Assembly: GCF_001642995.1 (NCBI RefSeq) | Contig: NZ_LOHS01000174.1 | Span: forward strand, 42,971 to 106,970 | Direction of reading: 5' to 3' | DNA length: 64,000 nt | Source: Streptomyces jeddahensis | Lineage (GTDB): Bacteria; Actinomycetota; Actinomycetes; Streptomycetales; Streptomycetaceae | In this document: positions 42,404 to 51,734 of the stretch, piece by piece | Position numbering within the stretch: the first letter of the stretch is position 1 | Layout: every line of letters starts with the position of its first letter | Made by a program: the position numbers and the translations under genes | Notes under the pieces: model-generated | The model's input: the letters and a program-made list of their open reading frames with translations, nothing else | What the model was told of the DNA's origin: nothing | The model's database searches: none

Positions 42404-42605
42404 ATGCACAACGCCGCGCGCCAGGATCCTAGACCAGTGATGGTTGGCGTCGAGGATGCTCATGACCAGCAGGCCGTAGTGCGGTACGCGGCTCATCAGG
42501 CGTCCCTGATGGGAACGGCGTTGCATGTAGTGCATGCTGTCCCGATACCTACCCCCATTGGGCGTAGGACCGACAATGAGGCCGAGGGCACGTCCAGGGC
42601 AAGGC
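42404..42605 (+). pseudogene. 5' fragment of a universal stress protein gene
   Basis: Starts with a ribosome site (GGGAG) and reads VMVGVEDAHDQQAVVRYAAH and ALHVVHAVPIP, the first strand and helix of a UspA domain, then ends abruptly. The rest was lost in the same event that truncated the S2P gene facing it. Confidence 0.7.
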
Positions 42606-42614
42606 ATTTCCTTC

Positions 42615-42840
42615 GGGCCGTGATCGCGTGCGCCAACTCATGAGCCAGCAAACTGCCGAGGAGCAGCAGGGAACCGGCCACGCCAGCCAGCGAGTACACC
42701 ATCGTTGACTGTCCCGGAACCGATGCGGGGAGTGTGTGGCGGCCGAGGGTGTATCCAAGGAGGATCACGAGAAGTGGCGCGGTCCAGTGGATCCGAAGCG
42801 GCACTCCGAGGATTCGTCCAATCTGTACCGAGTTGTTCAT
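42615..42840 (-). pseudogene. 5' fragment of a site-2 protease-type gene
   Basis: The intact start MNNSVQIGRILGVPLRIHWT leads to a first membrane helix and the zinc-binding HELAH of M50 peptidases (LLAHELAHAITAR), then runs into the reverse of the UspA fragment. It lacks the second metal motif and any CBS domains. Confidence 0.78.
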
Positions 42841-42888
42841 TGCCGTCTCCCGTCAGCTGGGGACGAGCGGTCATCATTCGTACTCGCA

Positions 42889-44283
42889 TCACCTCTCGGG
42901 TGCGGATGGGTCGTCGAGGCCTTCGCCGTGATGTGTGCGGTGGGCTTTCGGAGTGTCCGAGCCGGTGCTGTCGGGCTGCTCGGCGGCCTGGGCGTGCTGG
43001 TAAATGTCGGGGATGCCGTCGGCGTTCTCGTCGGCGGCCTCTGCTTCGTACAGACGCCGGTATTTGTTGTTCCGCAGCCTCAGCAGCACGCACGCCAAGA
43101 CGGCGGAGGTCAGGGATCCGAGGAGGACAGCGGCCTTGATGTGTTCCAGATCCGCGGGATTGACGTAGGCCAGTTCGCCGATCAGCAGCGAGACGGTGAA
43201 GCCGATCCCGGCCAGCATGGCCACCGCCAACACGTCCGCCCAGGCCAGGTCCGGGCCCAGCCGGGCTCGGGTGAAGCGAACAGCCAGGTATGAGCCGCCG
43301 AAGATGCCCAGAACCTTGCCGGCGGCCAGGCCCAGAGCCACTCCCAACGGCTCTGGTTCGCTGACGACATTGCCCAGGGTTTCGCCGGATACGCTGACTC
43401 CGGCCGCGAACAGAGCGAACAGCGGGACCGCCACGCCTGCGGAGATGGGCCGGACCAGGTAGGCGATGTGTTCGGCGGGCCGCCTGCCCCTCTCACCGTC
43501 TTTGGCCACCCGGAGTATCAGCCCCATGGCGACTCCCGCCACCGTGGCATGCACGCCGCTTGCGTGTGTCAGTCCCCAGATGACGAGCGCCAGCGGCACG
43601 TACCAGTACCAGCCGTGCACCCGCCTGCGGTCGTGGAGGTGGAAGAACAGTCCCAGCCCGAGCAGGGCGCCGATGAGGGCGGGAAGGTGGATCGTCGACG
43701 TGTAGAAGATGGCGATGACGACGATGGCACCAAGGTCGTCCACCACCGCGAGGGTCAGCAGGAAGGCGCGCAGGGCGGAGGGCAGGTGGGTGTCGATCAC
43801 CGCGAGCACACCCAGTGCGAAGGCGATGTCGGTCGCCATGGGGACGGCCCAGCCGTTCCACGTTCCTCCCATGGACGTGGCGACGAGTCCGTAGACCAGG
43901 GCCGGTATGACCATGCCGCTGATTGCTGCGACCACGGGCAGGAGGGCTGTTCCCGGGTGGCGCAGCTCTCCGACCACCAGCTCACGTTTGAGTTCTGCGC
44001 CCGCAACGAAGAAGAAGATCGCCAGCAATCCGTCGGCCGTCCAATGGGCCACGGAGAGATCCAGGCCCAGCGCCCCGATACCGAAGTGGAAGTCCCGTAC
44101 CGTCTCATAGGCGCCACGCAACGGGGTGTTCGCCCACACCAGTGCCACGGCCGCGGCGGCGAGCAGCACCATCCCACCGACGGTCTCCGTGCGCAGCGCG
44201 TTCGCCACGAAGGTGCGCTCCGGCAGCGGGAGACGGCCGAGGAATGTGGGCCTGCTGTTGCAGTTTCTGTTGCGGTTGGGCAT
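42889..44283 (-). CDS. nhaA: NhaA-type Na+/H+ antiporter
   Basis: 464 residues with about 12 membrane helices. The sodium-binding Asp pair is in LTLAVVDDLGAIVVIAIFY, and MATDIAFALGVLAVI is also conserved. It exports sodium using the proton gradient and protects against salt and alkali. Beyond the last helix is an unusual hydrophilic tail (ADENADGIPDIYQHAQAAEQ). The ATG at 44283 has GAGAGG upstream. It lies next to other stress genes and a CBS-pair gene. Confidence 0.92.
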   Translation of the reverse strand: MPNRNRNCNSRPTFLGRLPLPERTFVANALRTETVGGMVLLAAAAVALVWANTPLRGAYETVRDFHFGIGALGLDLSVAHWTADGLLAIFFFVAGAELKRELVVGELRHPGTALLPVVAAISGMVIPALVYGLVATSMGGTWNGWAVPMATDIAFALGVLAVIDTHLPSALRAFLLTLAVVDDLGAIVVIAIFYTSTIHLPALIGALLGLGLFFHLHDRRRVHGWYWYVPLALVIWGLTHASGVHATVAGVAMGLILRVAKDGERGRRPAEHIAYLVRPISAGVAVPLFALFAAGVSVSGETLGNVVSEPEPLGVALGLAAGKVLGIFGGSYLAVRFTRARLGPDLAWADVLAVAMLAGIGFTVSLLIGELAYVNPADLEHIKAAVLLGSLTSAVLACVLLRLRNNKYRRLYEAEAADENADGIPDIYQHAQAAEQPDSTGSDTPKAHRTHHGEGLDDPSAPER

Positions 44284-44342
44284 GTGGCTTGCCTCTCGCC
44301 CTTTAGGACAGGAGTCCTTGGACACTTTCGACCAGCACGTGC

Positions 44343-44804
44343 TCAGGCGGCCTGAAGGAGCCGTTCCAGCAGACGCGTGGCTGTGACGACGCCGAGCAGT
44401 CGGCCTGAGGCACCCTCAGGGCGGTCGACGATGGCGACGAGGGGACTTCGGCCGCGAGCCATCAGTTCTGCGAGCTCGATCGCTGTCCAATCCGGACCGG
44501 CAGTGGGGAGGTACGGCCCTTTCACCGGTAGGCAGTCTGCGACCTTCCGCCCTTGGAGGGCGCGGCACAGGCGATCGGCATGCGGCTCGTCGATCACCTC
44601 GGCCAGCAGCCGGTCCTCTTGCACGTAGCGGGGAACCAGTGTCCTGACCACATCGCAGGCGGGCAGAATCGCATACGGCTGCCCCGTGGGATCAACCACA
44701 AGCAGACCGGGCAGACGCTGCTCCACGAGCACGCGCACCGCCTCAAGGGCATCAGCGTCATTCCTGATGGAGAGGTATGGCTCTGCGAGATCACGTGCAC
44801 GCAT
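44343..44804 (-). CDS. CBS-pair protein 1
   Basis: 153 residues forming two CBS motifs (AEPYLSIRNDADALEAVRVL, LPGLLVVDPTGQPYAILPAC and MARGRSPLVAIVDRPEGASG), which bind adenosine nucleotides in other proteins. The ATG at 44804 is preceded by AAGGGGGAA, which makes it a good independent start even though the frame is open further upstream. A close paralogue is at 54244-54702. Likely a regulator of a neighbouring transporter. Confidence 0.82.
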   Translation of the reverse strand: MRARDLAEPYLSIRNDADALEAVRVLVEQRLPGLLVVDPTGQPYAILPACDVVRTLVPRYVQEDRLLAEVIDEPHADRLCRALQGRKVADCLPVKGPYLPTAGPDWTAIELAELMARGRSPLVAIVDRPEGASGRLLGVVTATRLLERLLQAA

Positions 44805-45203
44805 GACATTCCCCCTTCGCCTGTGCCGTGGGTGAGCAAGCGGTGCGGCGCCTGCGCCTCGGCGGTGTCGCGGTGGTGGTTTCTGGGACCGACGAAGCCG
44901 GTGTTGGGTGTGTTCGGAGACGGACGGAGGAAGGCGTCCGGGTGGGTTCTGGTTGTCGTCGTCCCGCGGCGGTGCGCCGAGGATCGCGGTAAGGAGCAGG
45001 CCGAGAAGTGCCACGATCGTGAGCACTACAGCGGTCACCACTCGCCAGTCGCGCCGTTTGCCGGTGTCGTTGTGGTCGCCCTCGGAGTCCTGGGGGAACT
45101 GCCGGTTCAGGGTGTCGATCCGTGATGCGAGCTCAGGGTCGTCCCGGGCGAGGCGTCGTTCGATCTCTGCGAGGATGTGCCGGTCGTCCATCGAGGGGTT
45201 CAT
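44343..45203 (-). CDS. DUF3040 protein whose frame stays open into the CBS gene
   Basis: From 45203 the frame encodes MNPSMDDRHILAEIERRLAR and DDPELASRIDTLNRQFPQ, a DUF3040 domain, then a membrane helix (VVTAVVLTIVALLGLLLTAI) and a Pro/Arg-rich stretch that runs without a stop into the CBS gene. Either this is a DUF3040-CBS fusion of about 286 residues, or a frameshift has removed the DUF3040 stop. AGGTGG supports the start at 45203. A separate DUF3040 gene is at 61598. Confidence 0.55.
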   Translation of the reverse strand: MNPSMDDRHILAEIERRLARDDPELASRIDTLNRQFPQDSEGDHNDTGKRRDWRVVTAVVLTIVALLGLLLTAILGAPPRDDDNQNPPGRLPPSVSEHTQHRLRRSQKPPPRHRRGAGAAPLAHPRHRRRGNVMRARDLAEPYLSIRNDADALEAVRVLVEQRLPGLLVVDPTGQPYAILPACDVVRTLVPRYVQEDRLLAEVIDEPHADRLCRALQGRKVADCLPVKGPYLPTAGPDWTAIELAELMARGRSPLVAIVDRPEGASGRLLGVVTATRLLERLLQAA

Positions 45204-45254
45204 GCCGACCACCTGGATCGTGAGGGGCGGTGCGTGCTGCACAGCGTGTCGGCC

Positions 45255-46052
45255 TTACAGCTTTTTCTCGGCCGGGATGGCGGGTTGTGTGCCGCCAGTG
45301 GGCCGGAGCATGTCGACGAGGCGGAGGATCTCCATCGGCAGCGGGAAGATCAGGGTGGAGTTCCGCTCGGAGGAGATCTCCGACATGGTGGACAGGATCC
45401 GCAGGTGTATGGCCGCGGGATGGCCTTCGAGCCGCTCGGCGGCGTCGGCGAGCGTCTCGGCGGCCTCGAATTCGCCCTTGGCGTGAATGACCTTGGCCCG
45501 CCGGTCGCGTTCGGCCTCGGCCTGCCGGGCCATGGCGCGCCGCATGGCCTCAGGCAGCTCGACGTCCTTGACCTCGACCAGGGTGACCTTGACGCCCCAC
45601 GGGTTGGTCACGTCGTCGATGATCCGCTGCAGCCGTTGGTTGATCTCATCCCGGTTGACCAGCAGCTCGTCCAGGTCGACCTGCCCGAGGATGCTGCGCA
45701 GAGTGGTCTGGGCGATCTGCGAGGTGCCCTTGATGTGGTCCTCGATGGCCACGACGGAGCGGTTGGGGTCGACGACGTTGAAGTACGTCACGGCGTTGAC
45801 GCGTACGGTGACGTTGTCCTTGGTGATGACGTCCTGCGGCGGGATGTCCATGGTGACGGTCCGCAGCGAGACGCGGAACATACGGTCCACCACGGGAATG
45901 ATGAAGAACAGTCCTGGTCCCTTGGCGCCGATGATCCGCCCGAGACGGAAGATCACGCCACGCTCGTACTCGGGCACGATCTTCACGGCGGCCATCAGAA
46001 GCAGGAGCAGAACCACTGCGCCAACGATGATGCCGAGCAGTCCTGGGCTCAT
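45255..46052 (-). CDS. SPFH-domain protein (stomatin/slipin type) 1
   Basis: 265 residues. One N-terminal membrane helix (LLGIIVGAVVLLLLLMAAV) is followed by the SPFH domain (VPEYERGVIFRLGRIIGAKG, VSLRTVTMDIPPQDVITKD) and a helical segment (MARQAEAERDRRAKVIHAKG). The C-terminal hydrophobic patch LIFPLPMEI resembles the site that the archaeal NfeD protease cuts in its stomatin. Its ATG overlaps the NfeD stop (ATGA), so the pair is coupled. Likely scaffolds a membrane microdomain. Confidence 0.9.
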   Translation of the reverse strand: MSPGLLGIIVGAVVLLLLLMAAVKIVPEYERGVIFRLGRIIGAKGPGLFFIIPVVDRMFRVSLRTVTMDIPPQDVITKDNVTVRVNAVTYFNVVDPNRSVVAIEDHIKGTSQIAQTTLRSILGQVDLDELLVNRDEINQRLQRIIDDVTNPWGVKVTLVEVKDVELPEAMRRAMARQAEAERDRRAKVIHAKGEFEAAETLADAAERLEGHPAAIHLRILSTMSEISSERNSTLIFPLPMEILRLVDMLRPTGGTQPAIPAEKKL

Positions 46053-47398
46053 GATCCATCCTCCTGTTCGGTCTCCCGGCCCGTGCCGGGCTCGGCGCTG
46101 TCGACGATCAGGTCGAGACCCTCGCGGTCCACGACACGGACGTACTGGCCTTCGGTGAGCGGGCCGTCGCGGCCGCGGACGGTCCACCAGGCGCCCTCGA
46201 GCAGTACCTGACCGGTGCCGCGCTCGACACGGCGCACCACGGCCTCGCATCCCAGCAGTCCCTCGTGCCCGGTCGTTGGCTGCGCTCGCCTGGCGCGCCA
46301 GGCGAGCCGGCCGGCGAGCAGTGAGCCGGCTCCCACGATGAGAGCGGTCGGCCAGAGCACGGCAGGGTCGACACCGAGCTCGCCTCGGAAGAGCAGCACT
46401 CCCGCGAACAGAAGGGACACGGTCCCCCCTGCAGCGAAGATCCCGACTCCTGGAGTGAGCACTTCTGCGACGAACAGGGCGGCGGCCAGGGCAAGGAGGA
46501 GCAGGCCGCCGACGTTGAAGGGCAGGACGCTGAGCGCGACGAAGCCAAGGACAAGCAGGATGACCCCGACGACGCCGGCGAATCCCATGCCAGGGCTGGC
46601 CAGTTCGTAGATCACCGCCAGTGTGCCGACCGACAGGAAGAGGAACGCCAGCTCGGGACTGGCCAGCAGTTGGCGCAGCTCGCCGGCGAACCCGAGATCA
46701 TGCTGCACGACCTGCGCCCCGGCCGTGCGCAGAACGACCTCGCGCCGTGCGTCCTCTGGGCCCACGGCAACGCGGCGGCCGTCCAGCTCGCGGAGCAGTT
46801 CATCGCGGGACGGCGCCACGAGGTCGATCACGTCCATGCGCAGTGCTTCCTGGTCGGGCACCGCCACACCGTCGCGCACCATGTCCTCAGCGAACTTCGT
46901 GCTGCGTCCACGCTGTTCGGCGATGGAGACCGCGAACGCGGCCGCGTCGTTGACCACCTTCTCGCTCGCCTCCTCGCCCTGCCCCGTCACCGGCGTGCCG
47001 GCCCCGATGTGGGTGCCGCGCGCCATGGCGGCGATGTGCGCGGACATCGTGATGTAGGCGCCTGCCGAGGCAGCACGCGCGCCCGACGGCGTCACATAGA
47101 CGACGACCGGGACCGGTGAGGCGAGGAAGTCCTGGACGATCTCCCTGGTGGACTGCAGCAGCCCTCCTGGGGTGTCCGTCTCGATCAGATACGCGGCATG
47201 CCGTTCGCGTTCGGCGATGCGCAGACCTTCCCTGAGGTGTTCGGCGACGACTGGTGTGATGGTGCCGTCGACCCGCGTCGCCAGCACGGTCGACGCCTGC
47301 GCCGAGCTCACGGTGGGCAGGGCGAAAAGCCAGGCAAGGGTCACAAGGAGTATCCGGGCGAGCACCTGGATCGGCGAGAGGGGTCGGCTTCGGGGCAC
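46049..47398 (-). CDS. Long NfeD protein with ClpP-type serine protease domain
   Basis: 449 residues. A signal peptide precedes a ClpP/SppA-like protease domain with the Ser in TPSGARAASAGAYI and the Lys in EEASEKVVNDAAAF. About five membrane helices and a C-terminal OB-fold NfeD domain (LLGCEAVVRRVERGTGQVLL) follow. The partner archaeal protein cuts stomatin, and the coupled SPFH gene fits. GTG start at 47398 with an upstream GGGG-rich ribosome site. Confidence 0.9.
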   Translation of the reverse strand: MPRSRPLSPIQVLARILLVTLAWLFALPTVSSAQASTVLATRVDGTITPVVAEHLREGLRIAERERHAAYLIETDTPGGLLQSTREIVQDFLASPVPVVVYVTPSGARAASAGAYITMSAHIAAMARGTHIGAGTPVTGQGEEASEKVVNDAAAFAVSIAEQRGRSTKFAEDMVRDGVAVPDQEALRMDVIDLVAPSRDELLRELDGRRVAVGPEDARREVVLRTAGAQVVQHDLGFAGELRQLLASPELAFLFLSVGTLAVIYELASPGMGFAGVVGVILLVLGFVALSVLPFNVGGLLLLALAAALFVAEVLTPGVGIFAAGGTVSLLFAGVLLFRGELGVDPAVLWPTALIVGAGSLLAGRLAWRARRAQPTTGHEGLLGCEAVVRRVERGTGQVLLEGAWWTVRGRDGPLTEGQYVRVVDREGLDLIVDSAEPGTGRETEQEDGS

Positions 47399-47550
47399 GA
47401 GGCACTACCCCCCTTCGTCGCGGGGTCGTAGCGGACAAGTCCTGATGGTGACGGAACTACCCGTGCAGAGCCGTGCGGAGGCTCGCCGAAGGGGTGCAGA
47501 GGCGGCCGTTTCGGCGGGCCTACATTGCCGAACTACGGAAAAATAGGTGC

Positions 47551-48741
47551 ATGGAACATGCGAGCACCTCGGAGCCGCTGCCAGATGGGTCTGTATCGGA
47601 GCCTTCGACACTCGTGCCTCCTCCGGCCGACAGACACGACGCGTACGCGACGGCACGCACGCTGGACCGATACGTGGAACGGCTCGCCGAGATATCCGTC
47701 AGCAGGCAAGCACTGTGCGACGAGGACCTCGACGGCCTGAGGGAACTGGCAGCGGTCGCGGCCGAGCACGGCATCGCCCTGCGCTCCCTGGTGGCCGAAT
47801 ACCTGACCTTGAGCCGCCGTGCGTGGGCAGACTCTCCGGGAGCCCGCCGGGCCCAGAACGTCGTCGACCTGCGAGAAGTGACATCCGCACTCCTCCGGGC
47901 CGTCGGCGATGCGACGGTGGCTCTGACCGAGGGCTACGAGACCGCCCACCGGGCTGCCATCCGCCGCGAAGAGGCCAGTCGGCGCGAGTTCGTCGACGAC
48001 CTCCTCGAGGGCCGTACCGATCTGGGCCGGCTCGCCGAGCGGGCGGAACGCTTCGGTCTTCGCCTTGTCGGGCCGCACGGCGTCACCGTGGCCCGGGCAG
48101 GAAGCCCTTTCGGCGCCGGCGACCGGGCCACCCGCTACATCGAGGAAGCCCTGACCGCCAGATTCGGGGTACGGGAGGTGCTGATCACCACCAAGGACGG
48201 CCTGCTGGTGTGTGTGTCGCCCGGCGCGGCGTCGCAGGTGCCGCACCACTTCGCTACACAGGTACGCAACGCGGTCAGCAAGGACTACCAGGTCGCCATC
48301 AGCCGGCCCCGACTCGGCCCCAGCGGCATCGTCCGCTCCTACCAGGAAGCACGCAGCACCCTCGACCTCGCTGCCCGGCTGGGGCTGGACAACCCGGTGG
48401 TATGCGCCTCCGACTTGCTGGTCTTCCAGGTCCTCGGCAGGGACCGGGCAGCCATCACCGACCTCGTGGACACCGTGCTCGGGGCCCTGGAACACACACG
48501 CCGCGGCCCCCAGCCCCTGCTGGACACCCTCACCACCTACTTCGACAGCGGATGCCTGAACACCACAACTGCCCGCCGACTGGGACTGAGCGTCCGCGCG
48601 GTCACCTACCGGCTCGCCCGCATCCGGCAGCTCACCGGCTACGATCCGGCCGATCCCGACCAGCGATACACCCTGCAGACCGCCACACTCGGAGCCCGCC
48701 TCCTGGGCTGGCCCTCCCGCCCGCTCCAGCGCGCCGACTGA
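47551..48741 (+). CDS. PucR-type transcriptional regulator 1
   Basis: 396 residues. A helical N-terminal part precedes a GGDEF-like central domain, and the C-terminal PucR helix-turn-helix is clear (LLDTLTTYFDSGCLNTTTAR, RLGLSVRAVTYRLARI). The ending DPDQRYTLQTATLGARLLGW is nearly that of the regulator at 57084. It is divergent from the NfeD-SPFH operon and 31 bases ahead of a GH15 gene. The signal is unknown. Confidence 0.85.
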   Translation: MEHASTSEPLPDGSVSEPSTLVPPPADRHDAYATARTLDRYVERLAEISVSRQALCDEDLDGLRELAAVAAEHGIALRSLVAEYLTLSRRAWADSPGARRAQNVVDLREVTSALLRAVGDATVALTEGYETAHRAAIRREEASRREFVDDLLEGRTDLGRLAERAERFGLRLVGPHGVTVARAGSPFGAGDRATRYIEEALTARFGVREVLITTKDGLLVCVSPGAASQVPHHFATQVRNAVSKDYQVAISRPRLGPSGIVRSYQEARSTLDLAARLGLDNPVVCASDLLVFQVLGRDRAAITDLVDTVLGALEHTRRGPQPLLDTLTTYFDSGCLNTTTARRLGLSVRAVTYRLARIRQLTGYDPADPDQRYTLQTATLGARLLGWPSRPLQRAD

Positions 48742-48772
48742 TCACTCTCCCGTCAATGGGTACAGGACGGGT

Positions 48773-50614
48773 ATGAGCTTGTGGTCGCCGAGACGCCACG
48801 AGGGGTATCCGCCGATCGAGGATTACGGGCTGATCGGCGATGGCCGTGGCTGCGCCCTTGTGGGGCGCGATGGCGCGGTGGACTTCATGTGCGTCCCGCG
48901 CTTCGACTCCCCGCCGGTGTTCTGCGCCCTGCTCGACCGGCATCGCGGCGGTTCCTTCCTGCTGACACCGGACCGGCTGCAGAGCTGCCGCCAGCACTAT
49001 TTGCAGGACACCGGCGTCCTGGTGACGGAACTGCGCGCGGACACCGGCACTGTCCAGGTGACCGATGCCTTCGTCCTCGAACCCGGCGCTCACCTGGAGG
49101 AGGACACCCCGGCCGGCAAGGGTCAGCTGGTCCGTCATGCCCTCGTCACCCATGGGACCGTCGACCTCAGGGTGCTCATTCAGCCGCGGGGCGGCGCTGA
49201 GGCCCGACGTGATGCTGCCGGATGGCAGCTGGCCTGCCCTGGGCAGCAGCTGACGCTCCACCTGCGCGCATCCAGGCCTCTGCCCGACCCCCGGAGCACC
49301 CTGAGGCTGCACCAAGGGGAAGAGGTGTGGCTGGTACTGCAATGGAGCCAACCGCACGACGTCCACCAGAACCGCAGGATCGATGAGGAGATCACGGAAA
49401 CCGTAAGGGCCTGGCGGCGCTGGTCGGCATACGTGGTGGATGACGTGCCGCAAGCGGACCTGGTGCGCCGCTCGGCCATCACCCTGAAGCTGCTGGACCA
49501 TTTCGAGAACGGCGCGATCGTCGCCGCTGCCACCTCGTCGCTGCCCGAATGCATCGGCGGGCGCCGCAACTGGGACTACCGCTACGCCTGGATCCGGGAC
49601 GCCGCATACACGGTCTTCGCCCTGCGCCGCATCGGGCTGCCCATGGAAGCCGGAGGCTTCCTCTCCTGGGCTCTGACAGCCGCACAGCAGGACGAGCACC
49701 CACGGGTCCTGTACGACGTGGACGGCCGCCCGCCGCCGGCGGAAGTGATCGACGAGGAGCTGGAGGGCTACCGGCGTTCCGCACCCGTGCGCTGGGGAAA
49801 CGCCGCCGCTGAACAGGTGCAGCACGACGTCTACGGAGAGATCCTCGACTGCGCCTTCCAGTGGGCAGCCACCGGCGGACGCCTGGACGGCCGGCTCTGG
49901 CACCGCCTGGCTGACCTGGCCGAGCAGGCCCGCACCGCATGGAAGACCCCTGACCACGGAATCTGGGAGGTCCGCACCCACGGCCGCCCCTTCACCTACT
50001 CCGCCGCCATGTGCCAGGTGGCACTCGACCGCGCCGCGCGGCTCGCCCGCCGCCTGCACCTGCCGGGCGACCTCGACACCTGGGCCGCCGAGGCGCGCCG
50101 TCTCGCCGGGTGCATCCTCCACGACGCCTGGGACGAACGCAGCAACGCCCTCACCGAACACCTCGGCCCCGGAGGCGGAATCGACGCCTCACTCCTCGCC
50201 CTCCCCCTACGACGCGTACTTCCCGCCGACCACCCGCGGATGATCGCAACCACACGGGCCATCACCAGCCGGCTGGGCGCAGGCGACGGCCTGCTCTACC
50301 GCTACCTGCCCAAGGACTCACCCGACGGACTCAACCAGCCCGAAGGCGCATTCGTCCTGTGCAGCTTCTGGCTCGTGGACAACCTGGTCGGCCAAGGGCA
50401 CGTCGACGAAGCCAGCGCACTTTTCGACACCGTGTGCTCCTACGCCAGCCCGCTCGGGCTGTTCGCCGAGCAGATCGATCCCGCCGACCGTTCCTTCCTC
50501 GGCAACTTCCCCCAAGGCCTCAGCCACGTCGGCCTCATCGCCAGCGCGGTGGAACTCGCCCGCGCACAGCGCGGAATACGCCCGGAGCTGTCCACTCACG
50601 CGTGGTTCCAATGA
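48773..50614 (+). CDS. GH15 glucoamylase/trehalase-like enzyme
   Basis: 613 residues without a signal peptide. The N-terminal beta domain begins YPPIEDYGLIGDGRGCALVG, and the (alpha/alpha)6 barrel contains GRRNWDYRYAWIRDAAYTVF. Catalytic acids are likely in VIDEELEGYRRSAPVRWGNA and NQPEGAFVLCSFWLVDNLVG. Cytoplasmic members of this type split trehalose or glucosides in mycobacteria and Streptomyces. Likely co-transcribed with the PucR regulator. Confidence 0.88.
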   Translation: MSLWSPRRHEGYPPIEDYGLIGDGRGCALVGRDGAVDFMCVPRFDSPPVFCALLDRHRGGSFLLTPDRLQSCRQHYLQDTGVLVTELRADTGTVQVTDAFVLEPGAHLEEDTPAGKGQLVRHALVTHGTVDLRVLIQPRGGAEARRDAAGWQLACPGQQLTLHLRASRPLPDPRSTLRLHQGEEVWLVLQWSQPHDVHQNRRIDEEITETVRAWRRWSAYVVDDVPQADLVRRSAITLKLLDHFENGAIVAAATSSLPECIGGRRNWDYRYAWIRDAAYTVFALRRIGLPMEAGGFLSWALTAAQQDEHPRVLYDVDGRPPPAEVIDEELEGYRRSAPVRWGNAAAEQVQHDVYGEILDCAFQWAATGGRLDGRLWHRLADLAEQARTAWKTPDHGIWEVRTHGRPFTYSAAMCQVALDRAARLARRLHLPGDLDTWAAEARRLAGCILHDAWDERSNALTEHLGPGGGIDASLLALPLRRVLPADHPRMIATTRAITSRLGAGDGLLYRYLPKDSPDGLNQPEGAFVLCSFWLVDNLVGQGHVDEASALFDTVCSYASPLGLFAEQIDPADRSFLGNFPQGLSHVGLIASAVELARAQRGIRPELSTHAWFQ

Positions 50615-50729
50615 AGGCGTCCCTAGCCAGCCCCAGTCGGCTCCACGTGACGAACCATGGTGCAGGACCGACCCTGGAAGAGACACCAGGACGAGCTGCC
50701 GCGCGTAGTGTGCACTGCAGGGAGCCGCG

Positions 50730-51635
50730 ATGGATGCAAAAGCGCCCCAGGCCAGGCGGCCGGTCCTGGTCGGAGTGGATGAGGGCCCCGACCGCGACAG
50801 CGTCGTCCGATTCGCTGCCGAGGAGGCAGCACGCCGTGAGACGGCCCTGCGCATCCTTCACGCCGTGGAATGGCCGCTCCCGGCCGGGATGCCCGACCAC
50901 ATCGGCGTATCCTCCACCGTCGAAGAGCATGCTGCAGCGGTCATCCGTCCCTGCGCAGCCCTGGTCGCCACCCACTACCCAGGGCTGCCGGTGGAACAGG
51001 CACCGACCTCGGGCCGACCAGCCGCCGCGCTGATCAATGCTTCTGAGCAAGCCGAGCTGATCGTGCTCGGCCACCGCGGACACGGCGGCTTCCCCCGACT
51101 CCCTCTGGGCTCAGTAAGCCTGCAAGTCGCCACACACGCAGCATGCCCCGTCATCGTCGTACGACCTGGAAAACTCTCTGCTCAGCCGGACAACCGGGTG
51201 GTCCTTGGCGTTGACATGCCAGGAGAAGCCCTGCCCGCTCTGGAGTTCGCGTTCACCGAAGCCGAACTGCGCGGCGCGCTGCTCCAAATCGTCCACGCCG
51301 ACTACCGCCCGCAAGTCGTGACTCCCGGACTCGCGCCCGTCGGCCAGTCGAACCAGGCCGGGGTCGTCCGTGCGGAGCGACACGCACTCGAGGACTACGC
51401 TGCCGACCTCCGGGAGGACCACCCATCGGTGCAGGTCGAGACACGCATCGAACACACTCGCCCCGTGCGCGCTCTGCTCCGTGCGGCCGACGGCGCAGCT
51501 CTCCTGGTCGTCGGCTCCCACAGCCGTACCGGCCTGAGGAGACTGATCCTCGGTTCCGTCAGCGGCGAAGTGCTGCACCGCGCTACCTGCCCCGTCGCGG
51601 TTGTCCCAACGCCCGGCGTCGCCGAGGCTGAATGA
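50730..51635 (+). CDS. Tandem-domain universal stress protein
   Basis: 301 residues with two UspA domains. The first opens PVLVGVDEGPDRDSVVRFAA and ends with the ATP-loop-like LGHRGHGGFPRLPLGSVS. The second opens NRVVLGVDMPGEALPALEFA and ends VGSHSRTGLRRLILGSVS, both with the G-2x-G-9x-G(S/T) pattern that binds ATP. The start has GGGAG upstream. A truncated relative is at 42404. Confidence 0.9.
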   Translation: MDAKAPQARRPVLVGVDEGPDRDSVVRFAAEEAARRETALRILHAVEWPLPAGMPDHIGVSSTVEEHAAAVIRPCAALVATHYPGLPVEQAPTSGRPAAALINASEQAELIVLGHRGHGGFPRLPLGSVSLQVATHAACPVIVVRPGKLSAQPDNRVVLGVDMPGEALPALEFAFTEAELRGALLQIVHADYRPQVVTPGLAPVGQSNQAGVVRAERHALEDYAADLREDHPSVQVETRIEHTRPVRALLRAADGAALLVVGSHSRTGLRRLILGSVSGEVLHRATCPVAVVPTPGVAEAE

Positions 51636-51734
51636 GGGTGCGCCGCGCCGCGCCCTCGCAGTGGATCACATCATCGATGGTCGCTGCGGGATGGGCACGT
51701 GGGTGAAGGCCATGCGCAGCCAGGGCCCGCCGCG

